NCBI RefSeq assembly: GCF_009730915.1
Contig: NW_024086628.1
Coordinates: forward strand, 1-64,000
Source: Dioscorea cayenensis subsp. rotundata
Taxonomy: Eukaryota > Streptophyta > Magnoliopsida > Dioscoreales > Dioscoreaceae
Length of the DNA: 64,000 nt
Direction of reading: 5' to 3'
Each line of letters opens with the position of its first letter. Within the stretch, counting starts at the first letter, position 1. A program made the translations under genes and the position numbers. A model generated the notes under the pieces. That model ran no database searches. It worked only from the letters and a program-made list of their open reading frames with translations, and was not told the DNA's origin. Below are positions 10,339-20,157 of this stretch, in pieces.

Positions 10339-10533
10339 GAAAATGACCTAATTGTCCTCCTAATAGAAAAATTAATTAAAATGGGTCCAAAAGACCGAAT
10401 TGCCCCCGATTTTCACATAAAAATCACTATGCAAACATGTAAGAATGCCACTATTGCTAAATGACCATTTTACCCCTAGTGCAAGTATAAAATCTAAAGA
10501 GGCCCGAGGTCTAAATTAGGATAGAGTACAACA
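9986..10533 (-). repeat. 5' LTR of the gypsy element
   Basis: On the minus strand it runs from TGTTGTACTC to GGGGCGTGATA, next to the primer site. It matches the 3' LTR over 10170-10533. An internal segment present in the other copy is missing here (junction near 10180). A TA dinucleotide run of about 45 bases sits at 10292-10335. Confidence 0.85.
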
Positions 10534-11018
10534 ATTTGTATCTCCTATCAATTAGAATAGTTATCGCATTTCTTTGTTTGAAAAAAAGTAGATAAACCAC
10601 ATTCATTGAAAGGAAAAAAAGTATCAATAAAGGTGACAAAAACAAAAGAACAAAACATCCACTAAATGTGGAGGTGCATGAGACAGAAGAACAACAAGAG
10701 AGAAAAAGGAACATAAGTGACAACTGTCCAAAGGAGAAACCCTTGGACAGCTATAGAAACCCCAAAGCCTACACTACGCCTAGAATGCTCAAATCATCGC
10801 TACACCTCCATGTGTCATGAAAATGAGGCTACGCTTAATGGTAGCGATAGAGTCATTCAGTTATGCTCTCTTATCCACAGGAACTTCAATGGACTACGCT
10901 TTAGTTCCCTTTTATTTGGTGGAACTTGGAGAGGGAGCTAGGTATACTACTTCCCTAGTCCATCTGGTGGAAGGTCTTTTCAAACGCTCACTTCCTCTAG
11001 CACCTTCATCCTTGTAGT
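10534..11018. other. Unassigned decayed sequence, left part
   Basis: No domain is recognised. The minus strand between about 10980 and 10700 has short frame fragments that may connect with 14893-14789 once the hAT insertion is removed. The last eight bases (11011-11018) are the hAT target duplication CTTGTAGT. Confidence 0.4.
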
Positions 11019-11763
11019 TAGTACTGTCAAAACGGGCTGGCGGGGCGGGCCACCAAAACACGCCATTTGGCAGGGCGAGGCGGGTTGGCAAAATGCCAAC
11101 CCGACCCAACCCACTTTGGGTTGGCTTGTTGAGCGGGTCGGCCTGCAAAAAATATAAAATAATTAAAATTTATATATTTTATATATTTATTTATTTAATT
11201 AACAAACTAAATCAAACCAAAAGAGATTATAATAAATCACATACCTAAAATAATAAAAATAAGCAAATAACAACATATCCAACCACATTAACCAATTAAC
11301 CCAACATTCAAAAATTCCCCCATCAACATCAACCATATATAAGAAAAGTATCAATATCATGATACTACATAAATCACCTAAAACATTTATCATCATTATC
11401 ATCCATTAAAAATTTTAAAGCAACAACAATTCCATCCACATGCCAACTTAAGTCTTCATGTCTCTCTCCATCTTAAGTCTTAAGACATATAATAATAACG
11501 TTCATTACAAATTTAAAATTCATCAACCATTAAATTAAATCATTCAAATTTTCATCTTCTCCATCTCCTCCTTCCATTCTATCTTCATCAATAACTTCAA
11601 AAATGTTTGAACCCTCACTGGATGTAGTTGGTTTAGTATTTGATTCATCTTTATTATCTACATAAAAACCCCAAATATACAAATTAGTTAAAAATTAAAT
11701 TTTAAATAAACGAATATGAAAAAAAAATTCTCCACCACATAACAAACCATCATGCAAAGACAG

Positions 11764-12530
11764 TTACTCTTTCAAAATATCTTGCATATTGTCATTGCTA
11801 GATGCATTATCCAATGTCAAAGAAAACACTTTTTTCTCAATTCCCCATTCTTTCAAAAATAAAAATATCTTTGCAGCCAATTCAACTCCTGAGTGTGGAG
11901 GAGGTAATTTAGCAAAGTTCAGAATTTTACTGTTCAATTTCCAATTTTCATCAACAAAATGTCCCGTCAAACAAATGTAGCCCTCACTAGTGCATACAGT
12001 TCACACATCTGAAGTTAAGCAAATTCTGTTCTGAATATTACCCAAAACATGCTTAAGTTTCTCTTTCTCTCTCATATATATTCTTGTAATATCAGAAACA
12101 AGAGTATTTCTAGAAATACAAGCACCATTGGGATTTACATATTTTATCCAAGCTCTAATGCCATCATATTCAACAAATGAAAATGGAAAATCATGTTTTA
12201 TAACTGCAGCAGCTAATAAGTCACGTGCAATTTTTTAATCTACTTTCTTGGACCTTATCTTCCCTTCATGATCAAAAAACATTTGTCCCACATCATTGAA
12301 TTTAATCATTTTGCAGTTATCCTTGTGACGCCTCAATGATGAAGTCCCATACTTTTTACCACCACATTTATATTCTTTCTTACATCCCTTGCATTCTGCT
12401 ATTTGTATGCCATCTTGATCCAACCCCTTCTTTAAAAAAAAAATTCCAAACATCAGAAAATTCTTTCGCCTTTTTAGTTGTATCCTTACTAGATTTAGTG
12501 ATTTCCAAATGTTCTTCATCTAAGTTCACA
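11764..12530 (-). pseudogene. hAT transposase (BED zinc finger and partial catalytic region)
   Basis: Minus strand 12519-12235 has a BED-type finger: CKGCKKEYKCGGKKYGTSSL followed by RRHKDNC (Cys-Cys-His-Cys pattern). A stop separates it from 12230-11970, where broken frames carry AWIKYVNP and LTSDVWTVCTSEGYICLTGH. At 11970-11764 come GHFVDENWKLNSKILNF, then WGIEKKVFSLTLDNASSND with the second catalytic-type Asp. The segment stops at 11764, so the C-terminal half including the hATC dimerisation domain is missing. BED fingers bind the element ends and the DDE core cuts them. Many stops show it is dead. Confidence 0.85.
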
Positions 12531-13150
12531 CTTTGATTTAAAGATGTGGATTCCATGATTTTTATTTATTCTGCAAATGTGTATGAAAAATATAAGAAAT
12601 ATCATATATGACAAGATATAATTAATTCAAAAAATGATTGGATTATGCTAATAGTTAATATATATATATATATATTATATTCAACAATATACTCAAGGAA
12701 GTCAAACTAATCCCTGTAAACAAGCAATAATTCATGAAAGAACAACATAAAGTACAAGAGCAACTGTAAAATAAAATGAAACAAAAGAAAAATTAAATTA
12801 CAAGGCAAAGTCTACATTACATGCAAAGTCTATATCATTTCAAAATTCTTGCTGAGAACATCCAAGAAATTATCCCATACAACATTACATGCTATTACAT
12901 AAATTCATACATCAAAGGAAGACTAAACTATTGTTTTATTCTCATTCCCCCACCTCATCGGCTACTCATGTGCACGATTCTATACAACTGGGAAGTAGAT
13001 ACACTAATTACCTTACTTACTCCACTTGATATTTGCCAACTTTATTATAATACTACACTTATTTCTTCTCTTTACTCCATTTGATTAGTCAATTCACTAG
13101 ACCAATATATATAATTCACTCTCAAATTATAATATGCATGTCTCCAGAAC

Positions 13151-13248
13151 AAGAAAAGAACATCAATGTTAAGAAAAAGTTTTCATGTTTACCTAAGACT
13201 AAAACTGATCAAAAGAAGAATATTATAGCACATGCAAAGGCATAATAG
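13151..13248 (+). repeat. Direct repeat A inside the hAT (first copy)
   Basis: AACATCAATGTTAAGAAAAAG through GGCATAATA is repeated with few changes at 14093-14192. The copies are about 940 bases apart. The segment between may be a nested insertion or a duplication product. Confidence 0.75.
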
Positions 13249-14019
13249 ACTCAAACTGATAAATCAGGTAATTGATGTCCTTTGTCATGAGGGCTCTGTT
13301 TTGGTCATTTGGATGAAACAGTGAGTTCTTTTCATAGTGTTCTTTCTGAGAATTTGAATCTTACGTAGGATATATTGAGCTTAAATTTATTGTATTTTAT
13401 TTTATCAGGATTAATTTAAATTTTTGTTATAAAGTGTGTTTTATATATAAACCCTCATAAAAAAAATCATATTTACACATATAGATCCGGGAAACATCAA
13501 TATTTCCATGTGCAGTAATATATATATATATAAAGAGTTCCAAACTTTCAATCGACTCTAATCACATAAAAAATATATGTTGTGTTTTCGGGGTTAATGA
13601 AAATAAAGTTTTTATGGAGGTGTCTATGCAAATTTTCCCATAAAAAAAAAAAATTAAAAATCACCCTCATTATTTATATTTATTTTTTAACAACGACTTG
13701 AATCCAAATCAAACAAATCTAATCTAATTTGACTCAATCTAAAACCAAAAAAATCAATCCTTTTAAACTTAAAATCACAAAATCCAACTCAAAGTCCACT
13801 CAAAATCTATCATCATATAATTCAATAAAATTAAACCAAACTTTAAAAAAAATACAAAACTCAACCAATCCAAATCAATATTATTCCCAAATTAATCTTA
13901 CTTCTTTTTTCAAATAATATAACCTTATCATCAAACATCAATATTAAACATCCAGGTCCTATTAAAGTAACAACTAGCTCTAATAATCAAACTCAAAACC
14001 TCTCTCTCTATCTCTCTCT

Positions 14020-14092
14020 ATCTCTCAAATCTCTATATATAAACCCTCCCACACAGTGACACACACCATAACTCCACACAACAACACTAAGA
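14020..14092 (+). promoter_or_regulatory. Core-promoter-like sequence inside the hAT
   Basis: A CT-rich run (TCTCTCTATCTCTC) is followed by CTATATATAAACC at 14031-14043 and a leader rich in CACA words. The layout resembles a plant TATA promoter with a pyrimidine patch, pointing rightward, away from the transposase. Nothing coding follows within the element. Confidence 0.35.
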
Positions 14093-14192
14093 AGAAGAAC
14101 ATCAGTGTTAAGAAAAAGTTTTCATGTTTACCTAAGACTAAAACTAATCAAAAGAAGAATAATATAGCACACATAAAAATAAAGGCATAATA
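14093..14192 (+). repeat. Direct repeat A inside the hAT (second copy)
   Basis: This is the second copy of the segment at 13151-13248, with a 7-base insertion (AAAAATA-like) near its end. Confidence 0.75.
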
Positions 14193-14788
14193 AAACATAC
14201 CAACATATCTCACATATAATGCAAGATATGCTGCACAGAAATGAAATAAACTCTTCGTTTCATGCTTAAAAATCATCATCAACACCTAATCCTCTCCATT
14301 TCAAACCTCAAATAGCTTAAAAATCAACCACACCTAAAGTAGGTCGGAGGCCAAGAGGCTGTCAAAGTGGGAGGGCTAGGAGGAGTTGTTGAGAAATTAA
14401 ACCCTTGTTCTTAAATCAAAGGAATGAAGGGGTCAGAGTTGGAGTCAATGCCGGAGTCAGAGTCATCGTCGGAGATGGCATTTGAAGCGTTTGGACAGCG
14501 GAGGTGCTAGGGTTTTGTTTTCTTGAGACTTGAGTGAGTGGTAATCGTGAGATGATCAAATGAATGAGAGAAAGATTTTTTAAAAAAATATTTTTTTTAT
14601 TAATTAAAGGGGTGGGCCAGCCCGCCAAAAGCCCGCCCGCCCCACCAAGAACCATAACCCAAACGGGTTGACCCATTTAGGCCCGTTTCAAAATGGGCCT
14701 ATAAAAGGCCAGCCCAACCCACCAATTTTTGTTGCCGGGGCGGGCTGGCCCGACGGGTTAGGCCCGTTTTGACAGCTCTACTTGTAGT

Positions 14789-15138
14789 CTCCTTTAGAGG
14801 GATTGTTGGTTCATTTGTCATATCAGACTGATACAACTTCTTCACTCTTTCAGTGAACTCCCCCTTTGAATCATTTAAGTATGGTTCATCCACCCCAAAG
14901 GATCATTAGTCGCATGATTTCCTTGTTCCATGGAAACCATCTCCGATGTTTGTTCACCTACCCAATCATCCAGAGGTTCTGTCAATTCGGGGTCAAGATT
15001 TAGAAGTGTGTCCAATTCTTGGACCTGTTACACTAGAACCAACAACCTAATTCCTTGAACCCTAAGCTAGGTGAATCTAGGTAAAGGATCGGGTTCTATT
15101 ATAGGCCTAGAGTTAGCACCCATGTATGCGATGGATTC
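14789..15138 (-). other. Unassigned decayed sequence, middle part
   Basis: The minus strand can be read with small frame changes as an acidic polypeptide (DPELTEPLDDWVGEQTSEM, then VDEPYLNDSKGEFTERVKKL near 14893-14830). I do not recognise the family. It lies between the hAT and the copia element and ends with the copia target duplication GATTC. Confidence 0.4.
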
Positions 15139-15278
15139 TGTTAGGGAATACAGCTGTGTATACAGCTGTATATCTATATTTGTATAGCTACCATATTTAT
15201 ATAACTGTGTATCTATATATACCCTGTACAATTGTAGGTTTGATGATATGAAAATTGATTAATCTTTTCCACCTAACA
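15139..15278 (+). repeat. Left (5') LTR of the copia element
   Basis: 140 bases, identical base for base to 20013-20152. It contains repeated AGCTGTRTAT(A) words and CTATATATACCC, a possible TATA box. The primer site TGGTATCAGAGA starts at 15279. Confidence 0.95.
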
Positions 15279-15339
15279 TGGTATCAGAGAGGTTTTTCTA
15301 AACCTATTTTTTTCCGCATCGCCGCACTCGATCCGCGTG

Positions 15340-15740
15340 CGCCGTCCTCGGTAGCAGCGCTCGCACGCGTGCCCCAATGACGCCCGCTGCACCTCGGCCC
15401 CCGCGCCGTCCGCGCTCGACCTCGGCTCCCGTGCGGCGCCCAGCCGCCCAGAGCGCCTCCCTGCGCCCAGGCGCCTCGCAGCCAGCGCCAAGCCACCCAG
15501 CCCGCCCGAGCGCCTGCGCCACGCGCCCGGCCGCCAAGCGCTGTGCAGCGCCATCTGCAGCGTCCCGAGCAAAGCCGCCCCACGCGGCGTCCCAATGCGC
15601 CGTCTGCGACGTGTCCGCGGCGCCGCTGGCCTGCGTCTCAGCGCCTCCCGCAGTGCGTCGTCCCGCGTGTCCCAGCAGCGCACGCTCCAGCAAGCGCCTC
15701 AGCGTCCTAGCGCGCATCCAGCGTCAGCAGCGCCGCCTGC
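15340..15740 (+). other. Very GC-rich leader/N-terminal gag stretch
   Basis: About 400 bases of mostly G and C with dense CpG lie between the primer site and the recognisable gag. A frame open from ATG at 15377 runs through it into gag and gives a Pro/Ala/Arg/Ser-rich, probably disordered N-terminus. All other frames stay open here too, as expected from composition, so protein coding is not proven. Confidence 0.6.
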
Positions 15741-16690
15741 CTGATCCTCGGCTAGCAGATGTGTTTCTCATGGCCTATGCCCAGGTTTCTTATCTCCAGA
15801 AAGCGGATATCATGCTCAATGGCAATAATTGTAAAGCATGGTCGTCCACTTTACGTGTGCTCCTTCGCGGACTTAATCTTTGGGGTCATATTGATGGTAC
15901 CCGTCCGCCTCAAGATTCTTCTAGTGTTGCCTCTTCTAGCTACCCTTCGTCTATAATTACCTGCGCGTCCTCTTCCATGCCTGCTGACTTGCTCAAGTGG
16001 ACTGAGGATGATGCTCGTACCATTGCTATCATCTGTCAGTCCTGTGAGCTTCCTATTCATTTTGGCTGTTTGTGATCTTTCTACAGCCAAGGCGATTTGG
16101 GATCATCTGCGCGCACTCTATCTTCCTTCTAGTCAGGCGTTGCATTACTCCTTTCTACAGACTCTTACTTCTACCTATCTGCGTGAGACCTCCGTCTCGG
16201 ATTTCTTTGCCGTGATCAGTCATTTATGGCGTCAGAGTGATGAGATGACCCCCTCTCCTTCTCTGACTTGTGCCCAGTGTCTTGCCATTGCTCAGGATCG
16301 TGATTATCTTCGCATTGTATGAGTTTTCTCATACGTCTTGCCTACGAGTTCGAGGCCGTTCGGGCTCGATTCTTGCACCGGGTTACACCTCCGTCCGCTA
16401 GTGATACTCGACATATGTGCTTGCCGAGGAGACTCTGTCTTTCGGTCTTTGGATGTGGTTCCACCACTGCTGCTCCTCATTACATTCTCTTGCTGCTCCC
16501 CGGTAGAACCCAGTGTGCAAACCATTGCTCCTTTGATGCCGTCTCCTGGTCTTAGCGCTCTTGTCCGTCCTCTATCTCAGTCTCAGGGACCAGTTTCTAG
16601 TACACCTCCTCGACGGCCAGTTCGATGTTATTACTGCCATGCTCCTGGTCATATTCGTACTGAGTGTCATAAGCTACGATGAGCTCGGAT
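15740..16690 (+). pseudogene. Copia gag, frameshifted
   Basis: The frame from 15377 continues into the UBN2-type gag: LQKADIMLNGNNCKAWSSTL and LLRGLNLWGHIDGTRPP. It then shifts near 16060 to AVCDLSTAKAIWDHLRALYL, reaches a stop at 16320 and shifts again. A CCHC knuckle (CYYCHAPGHIRTEC) stands at about 16625-16670. Gag forms the particle shell. Confidence 0.87.
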
Positions 16691-16799
16691 AGATGACAGC
16701 AAGACGCATTTCCCACCCTCACCCCTCGGCTACTCGGGGTGGTCCGTTGTCCAGTGGCAGTTTGACTACTTATTACAGACTTTCGAGTCGATATCTCCT

Positions 16800-17060
16800 T
16801 CTTTGGCCCCAGTACTCACTCTGGATGCCTCCTACGTCTCCACTCACCCATCAGTCGCCTCCGCTCCTACAGGTATTTCTTCATCCTCTTGGTTACTTGA
16901 CTCTGGAGCTTCTTTTCATATGACCTATGATGCTACCCACCTTCACTCTCTTCACCCTTTTTCTCTTCGATCTTACGTGTCATTATTGCTAATGGCGACG
17001 ACTCCCTCATCCCTAGTCGTGGCCTCTTACACACCACTTATTTCATATTCCTGATGTTGC
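16800..17060 (+). pseudogene. Copia protease, broken
   Basis: SSSWLLDSGASFHMTYDATH at 16887-16945 contains the catalytic DSG triplet of retroviral-type aspartic proteases. The flanking LIADG-type segment is out of frame and a stop ends it at 17052. Confidence 0.82.
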
Positions 17061-17079
17061 CTTTGTACCACAGCTCTCG

Positions 17080-17898
17080 ATGAACCTTATTTCTGCTAGC
17101 CAGCTCGCTTCTCTTGGCTATCTTGTTATTTTTTTGATGAGTTTTGGTTATCGTGTGCAGGATCGTCTTACAAGGACCCTCATTGGAGCTGGCCATCGCC
17201 ATAGTGGGGTGTATGTGCTCGATCATCTTCGTCTTTCATCCTCTTCTACGTTACCAGCGGCCTCTATTTATTATTTTTCTACTGTTCGTTTCCATCAGTG
17301 GCATCATCGGCTTGGTCATCCTAGTGGTTCTCGCCTGTCTTCTCTTATTCATCAGGGTGTTTTAGGTCGTGTTTTAGTTGATAATTCTCATTCTTGTTCG
17401 GGTTGTAAGCTTGGGAAACAGCTACAACTCCCGTATCCTTCCAGTGTGTCTAGGTCTGGGTCTCCGTTTGAATTAGTTCATTCGGATGTTTGGGGTCCTG
17501 CCCCGTTTGTTTCCAAAGGTGGACATCGTTATTATGTTATTTTTGTTGATGATTTCTCCTGTTACACTTGGATTTATTTTATGCGTTCTCGTTCTGAGTT
17601 TTTAAAAGTTTATATTGATTTCTCTAATATGGTGCGCACCCAATTTTCAGCCACCATTCGTACTTTCCGTTCCGATTCAGGAGGGAAGTATCTTTCTCAT
17701 GAGTTTCGTGAGGTTCTTGCCTCCCACGGCACTCTTCCTCAGCTCTCTTGTCCTGGTGCCCATGCTCAGAATGGCACTGCTAAAAGAAAACATCGTCATA
17801 TTCTTGAAACTGCTCGTACTCTTCTCATTGCCTCCAATGTTCCTCCTCACTTTTGGGCTCAGGCTGTCTCTACTGCTGTTTACCTCATCAATCTTTAA
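17080..17898 (+). pseudogene. Copia integrase with mutated catalytic Glu
   Basis: One 272-residue open frame covers GAG-pre-integrase and integrase. It shows the zinc-binding HHCC set (WHHRLGH ... CSGCKLGK), the first Asp in HSDVWGP and the second Asp in FRSDSGG. The third catalytic residue, Glu of the usual ERK motif, is Lys here ([10 protein letters not shown], codon 17782-17784). The frame ends with TAA at 17896-17898, just before the integrase C-terminal domain, which continues in another frame (FGCLCYV, 17974). The family joins cDNA ends to the host chromosome; without the Glu this enzyme should be inactive. Confidence 0.9.
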
Positions 17899-18469
17899 CC
17901 CTCTTCCTTTCTTCAAGGTTGTAGTCCAGGGGAATGTCTTTTTTCCATCCCACCCCGTTATTCTCATCTTCATGTGTTTGGTTGTTTGTGTTATGTCCTC
18001 CTTATGCCTCGAGAGCGGACTAAACTTTCTGCTCAGTCTATTCCTTGTGTCTTCCTTGGTTATAGTCCTGAGCACAAAGGCTATCGGTGTTATGATCCAG
18101 TTACACGTCACCTCCGTATCTCGCGTGATGTCTCTTTTGTTGAGGATCGTCCTTTCTTTGTCCCTTACCCTTCCTCTTCTTCTCATTCCTTTACTACCTC
18201 GACCGATGTTCAGTTTCTCATTGTGTCCTAACCACCTTCTCTGTCCCTACCTCCATCTGTATCTCATTCATCCTCTCCTCCATCTGTTTCACCGTTGATT
18301 TCGACCCTCTCGTCCGTGTTTCTATTCCCGCTCCTCCCTCTTCCCGAAAGCGATCCCCCTGGGCCCAACGTCTTCCTCTGATGTGTTCCCTGCGGATGAT
18401 CGTCATCCCCCTGATCGCCTTAATCTTGCCTCTCAGCTTCTTGACCTACCTATTTCTCCCTCAATGGCC

Positions 18470-19216
18470 CTCCAGAGCCATTTCTTCTGCGAGAAATTTG
18501 TCAAAATACCCGAGTGGCAAGCTGCTATGTCTGCTGAGTTGGAGGCGCTCGAGCGCACCTCTACATGGGATTTGGTTCCCCTTCCTCCTCGCGTTGTTCC
18601 CATTACGCAAGTGGGTCTATAAAGTAAGACTCGCCTCGACGGTTACGTAGAGCGGTACAAGGCTCGCCTTGTGGCTCGTGGTTTTCAGCAGGAGGCGAGG
18701 GCGAGATTATGATGAGACTTTTGCTCCGTAGCTCATATGACTACTATTCGAGCTCTCATTGTTGTCAGTTTGCTATTCGACGATGGTCCCTTTTTCGACT
18801 TGATGTGAAGAATGCTTTTCTTCATCGGGGATCTTCAGTCGAGAGGTTTACATGCTTCCTCCCCACGGTTTTCTTCTCCTTCGGTTTGAGTCCAGTCGCC
18901 TACGGAAGGCTCTCTATGAGTCTCAAAGCAGGCCCATCGGGCTGGTTTAGCGTTCGGTCTAGCTGTGGTTGCTTCTTTGGTTTTCGGCCCTAGTCCGCAT
19001 GATCCCGCTTTGTTTGTGCACTCTTCCTCTTGTGGTCGGACTTTGTTGTTGCTTTATGTGGATGATATGATCATCACTGGTGATGATCGTGCTCATGTAG
19101 ATTTTGTCAAGTATCACCTTCAGCAACGTTTCCAGATGACTGATCTTGGTCGATTGAGCTATTTCTTGGGCATTGAGGTCACTTCTACTTCTCTTGGTTT
19201 TTCGGTTATCAGCTGA
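18470..19216 (+). pseudogene. Copia reverse transcriptase, broken
   Basis: The RT start is read in pieces: KIPEWQAAMSAELEALERTS, then LVARGFQQEA in another frame near 18670-18705. The palm is intact in 19000-19216 with TLLLLYVDDMIITGDD (YVDD active site) and MTDLGRLSYFLGIEV. At least four frame changes and several stops separate these. Confidence 0.87.
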
Positions 19217-19260
19217 CGTTACACATCGATATCCCTCGCACGGGCAGCCTCTCCCGACTC

Positions 19261-20008
19261 TTGTCTTGTGACTACTCCTATGGAGCTACATCTTCGATTT
19301 CAGTCGTCGATGAAGGGACTCCCTTATCTGATCCGACACGCTATCGTCACTTGGTTGGAAGTCTGGTCTATCTTACCCTCACTCGTCCAGACATTACTTA
19401 TGTTGTGTATGCTTTGAGCCAGTTTGTTAGTGCACCTACTTCTGTTCACTATGCCCATCTTTTGAGGCTTCTGCGCTATCTTCGGGCGACTCCATCTCGA
19501 GGCCTTCTTTTCTCTCGTGCGAGTTCTCCGGAGCTTCGTTCTTATTCGATGCTACTTGGGCTAGTGATCCGATCGATCGATCGTTCATATCGGGTTTTCG
19601 TTTGTTCTTGGGCTCTTCTCTCATTGCTTAGAAGTCCAAGAAGCAAAGCTGCGTTCGATCTAGCACTGAGCGAGCTTCCCGCTATGGCTACTACTGTTGA
19701 GGAGATTGTTTGGTTGCGTTGGCCTTTGCTTGATCTTGGTGTTGTCTCGCATGCTCCTTCTCCTCTACATTGTGACAACACCAGTGTCATTCAGATCACT
19801 TTGAATCCTGTCAAACATTCCTTCTCCAAACATATTAGTGTTGATGCTTTCTTCTTGCGTGATCAGTACAACAAAGGCATTCTGGCTCCCCAGTTTGTTC
19901 CTTCTGAGCGTCAGCTTGCGGATCTGTTTACTAAATCTCAAACATGGCACAACATGATTCTCTCTTGTCCAAACTCTCGATGTTTGATCCCCCGTGAGTT
20001 TGTGGGGG
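19261..20008 (+). pseudogene. Copia RNase H, frameshifted
   Basis: A 266-residue frame begins with the RT/RNase H linker (YRHLVGSLVYLTLTRPDITY). It shifts out of register around 19550-19660, where the first catalytic Asp region is garbled, then resumes with HCDNTSVIQI and ISVDAFFLRDQ before QLADLFTKS. The residues normally written as HIEVDCHFLRD are altered. Confidence 0.85.
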
Positions 20009-20012
20009 GGTG
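20000..20012 (+). other. Polypurine tract of the copia element
   Basis: TTTGTGGGGGGGTG directly precedes the right LTR start (TG at 20013), the normal place for priming of plus-strand DNA. Confidence 0.8.
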
Positions 20013-20152
20013 TGTTAGGGAATACAGCTGTGTATACAGCTGTATATCTATATTTGTATAGCTACCATATTTATATAACTGTGTATCTATATATACCCTG
20101 TACAATTGTAGGTTTGATGATATGAAAATTGATTAATCTTTTCCACCTAACA
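20013..20152 (+). repeat. Right (3') LTR of the copia element
   Basis: 140 bases identical to the left LTR, followed by the target duplication GATTC at 20153-20157. Confidence 0.95.
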
Positions 20153-20157
20153 GATTC

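Larger units (their letters stand above)
1..10533 (-). mobile_element. Tekay-type Ty3/gypsy chromovirus, decayed, split by an insertion
   Basis: This is an LTR retrotransposon read right to left. The order on the minus strand is 5' LTR (10533-9986), tRNA-Met-type primer site, gag with zinc knuckle, protease, reverse transcriptase, RNase H, integrase, chromodomain, polypurine tract and 3' LTR, which runs off the left edge. A chromodomain after integrase places it with chromoviruses, and the wording of the RT and chromodomain resembles the Tekay/Del lineage. All coding parts carry stops and frameshifts, and a block of about 3.9 kb separates protease from RT. The left target duplication lies outside the window and cannot be checked. 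Confidence 0.88.
11019..14780 (-). mobile_element. hAT DNA transposon, internally decayed
   Basis: The ends are inverted repeats: TAGTACTGTCAAAACGGGCT at the left and the reverse complement of TAGAGCTGTCAAAACGGGCC at the right. They extend into GC-rich subterminal sequence with several GGCGGGCC/CCCGCC words on both sides. Perfect 8-bp target duplications CTTGTAGT sit at 11011-11018 and 14781-14788; 8 bp is the hAT hallmark. The interior holds a minus-strand BED finger and part of a RICESLEEPER-like transposase. The C-terminal dimerisation region is absent, so it could move only with help from another copy. Confidence 0.93.
15139..20152 (+). mobile_element. Ty1/copia retrotransposon with 140-bp LTRs
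   Basis: The element is bounded by two identical 140-bp LTRs (TGTTAGGG...CCTAACA) and flanked by perfect 5-bp duplications GATTC (15134-15138, 20153-20157). Primer site, gag, protease, integrase, RT and RNase H follow in copia order, and a polypurine tract TGTGGGGGGG precedes the right LTR. The structure is complete but the coding region has many frameshifts and stops. Confidence 0.95.

Noticed and set aside
15273-15717. Three overlapping minus-strand reading frames of 100-137 residues in the GC-rich copia leader
   Set aside because: Stop codons are rare in any frame of such GC-rich sequence; the products are Arg/Ala/Gly low complexity and lie antisense to the copia gag.
17677-18186. 169-residue minus-strand frame within the copia integrase region
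   Set aside because: Antisense shadow of integrase; Arg/Lys/Thr-rich without domain.
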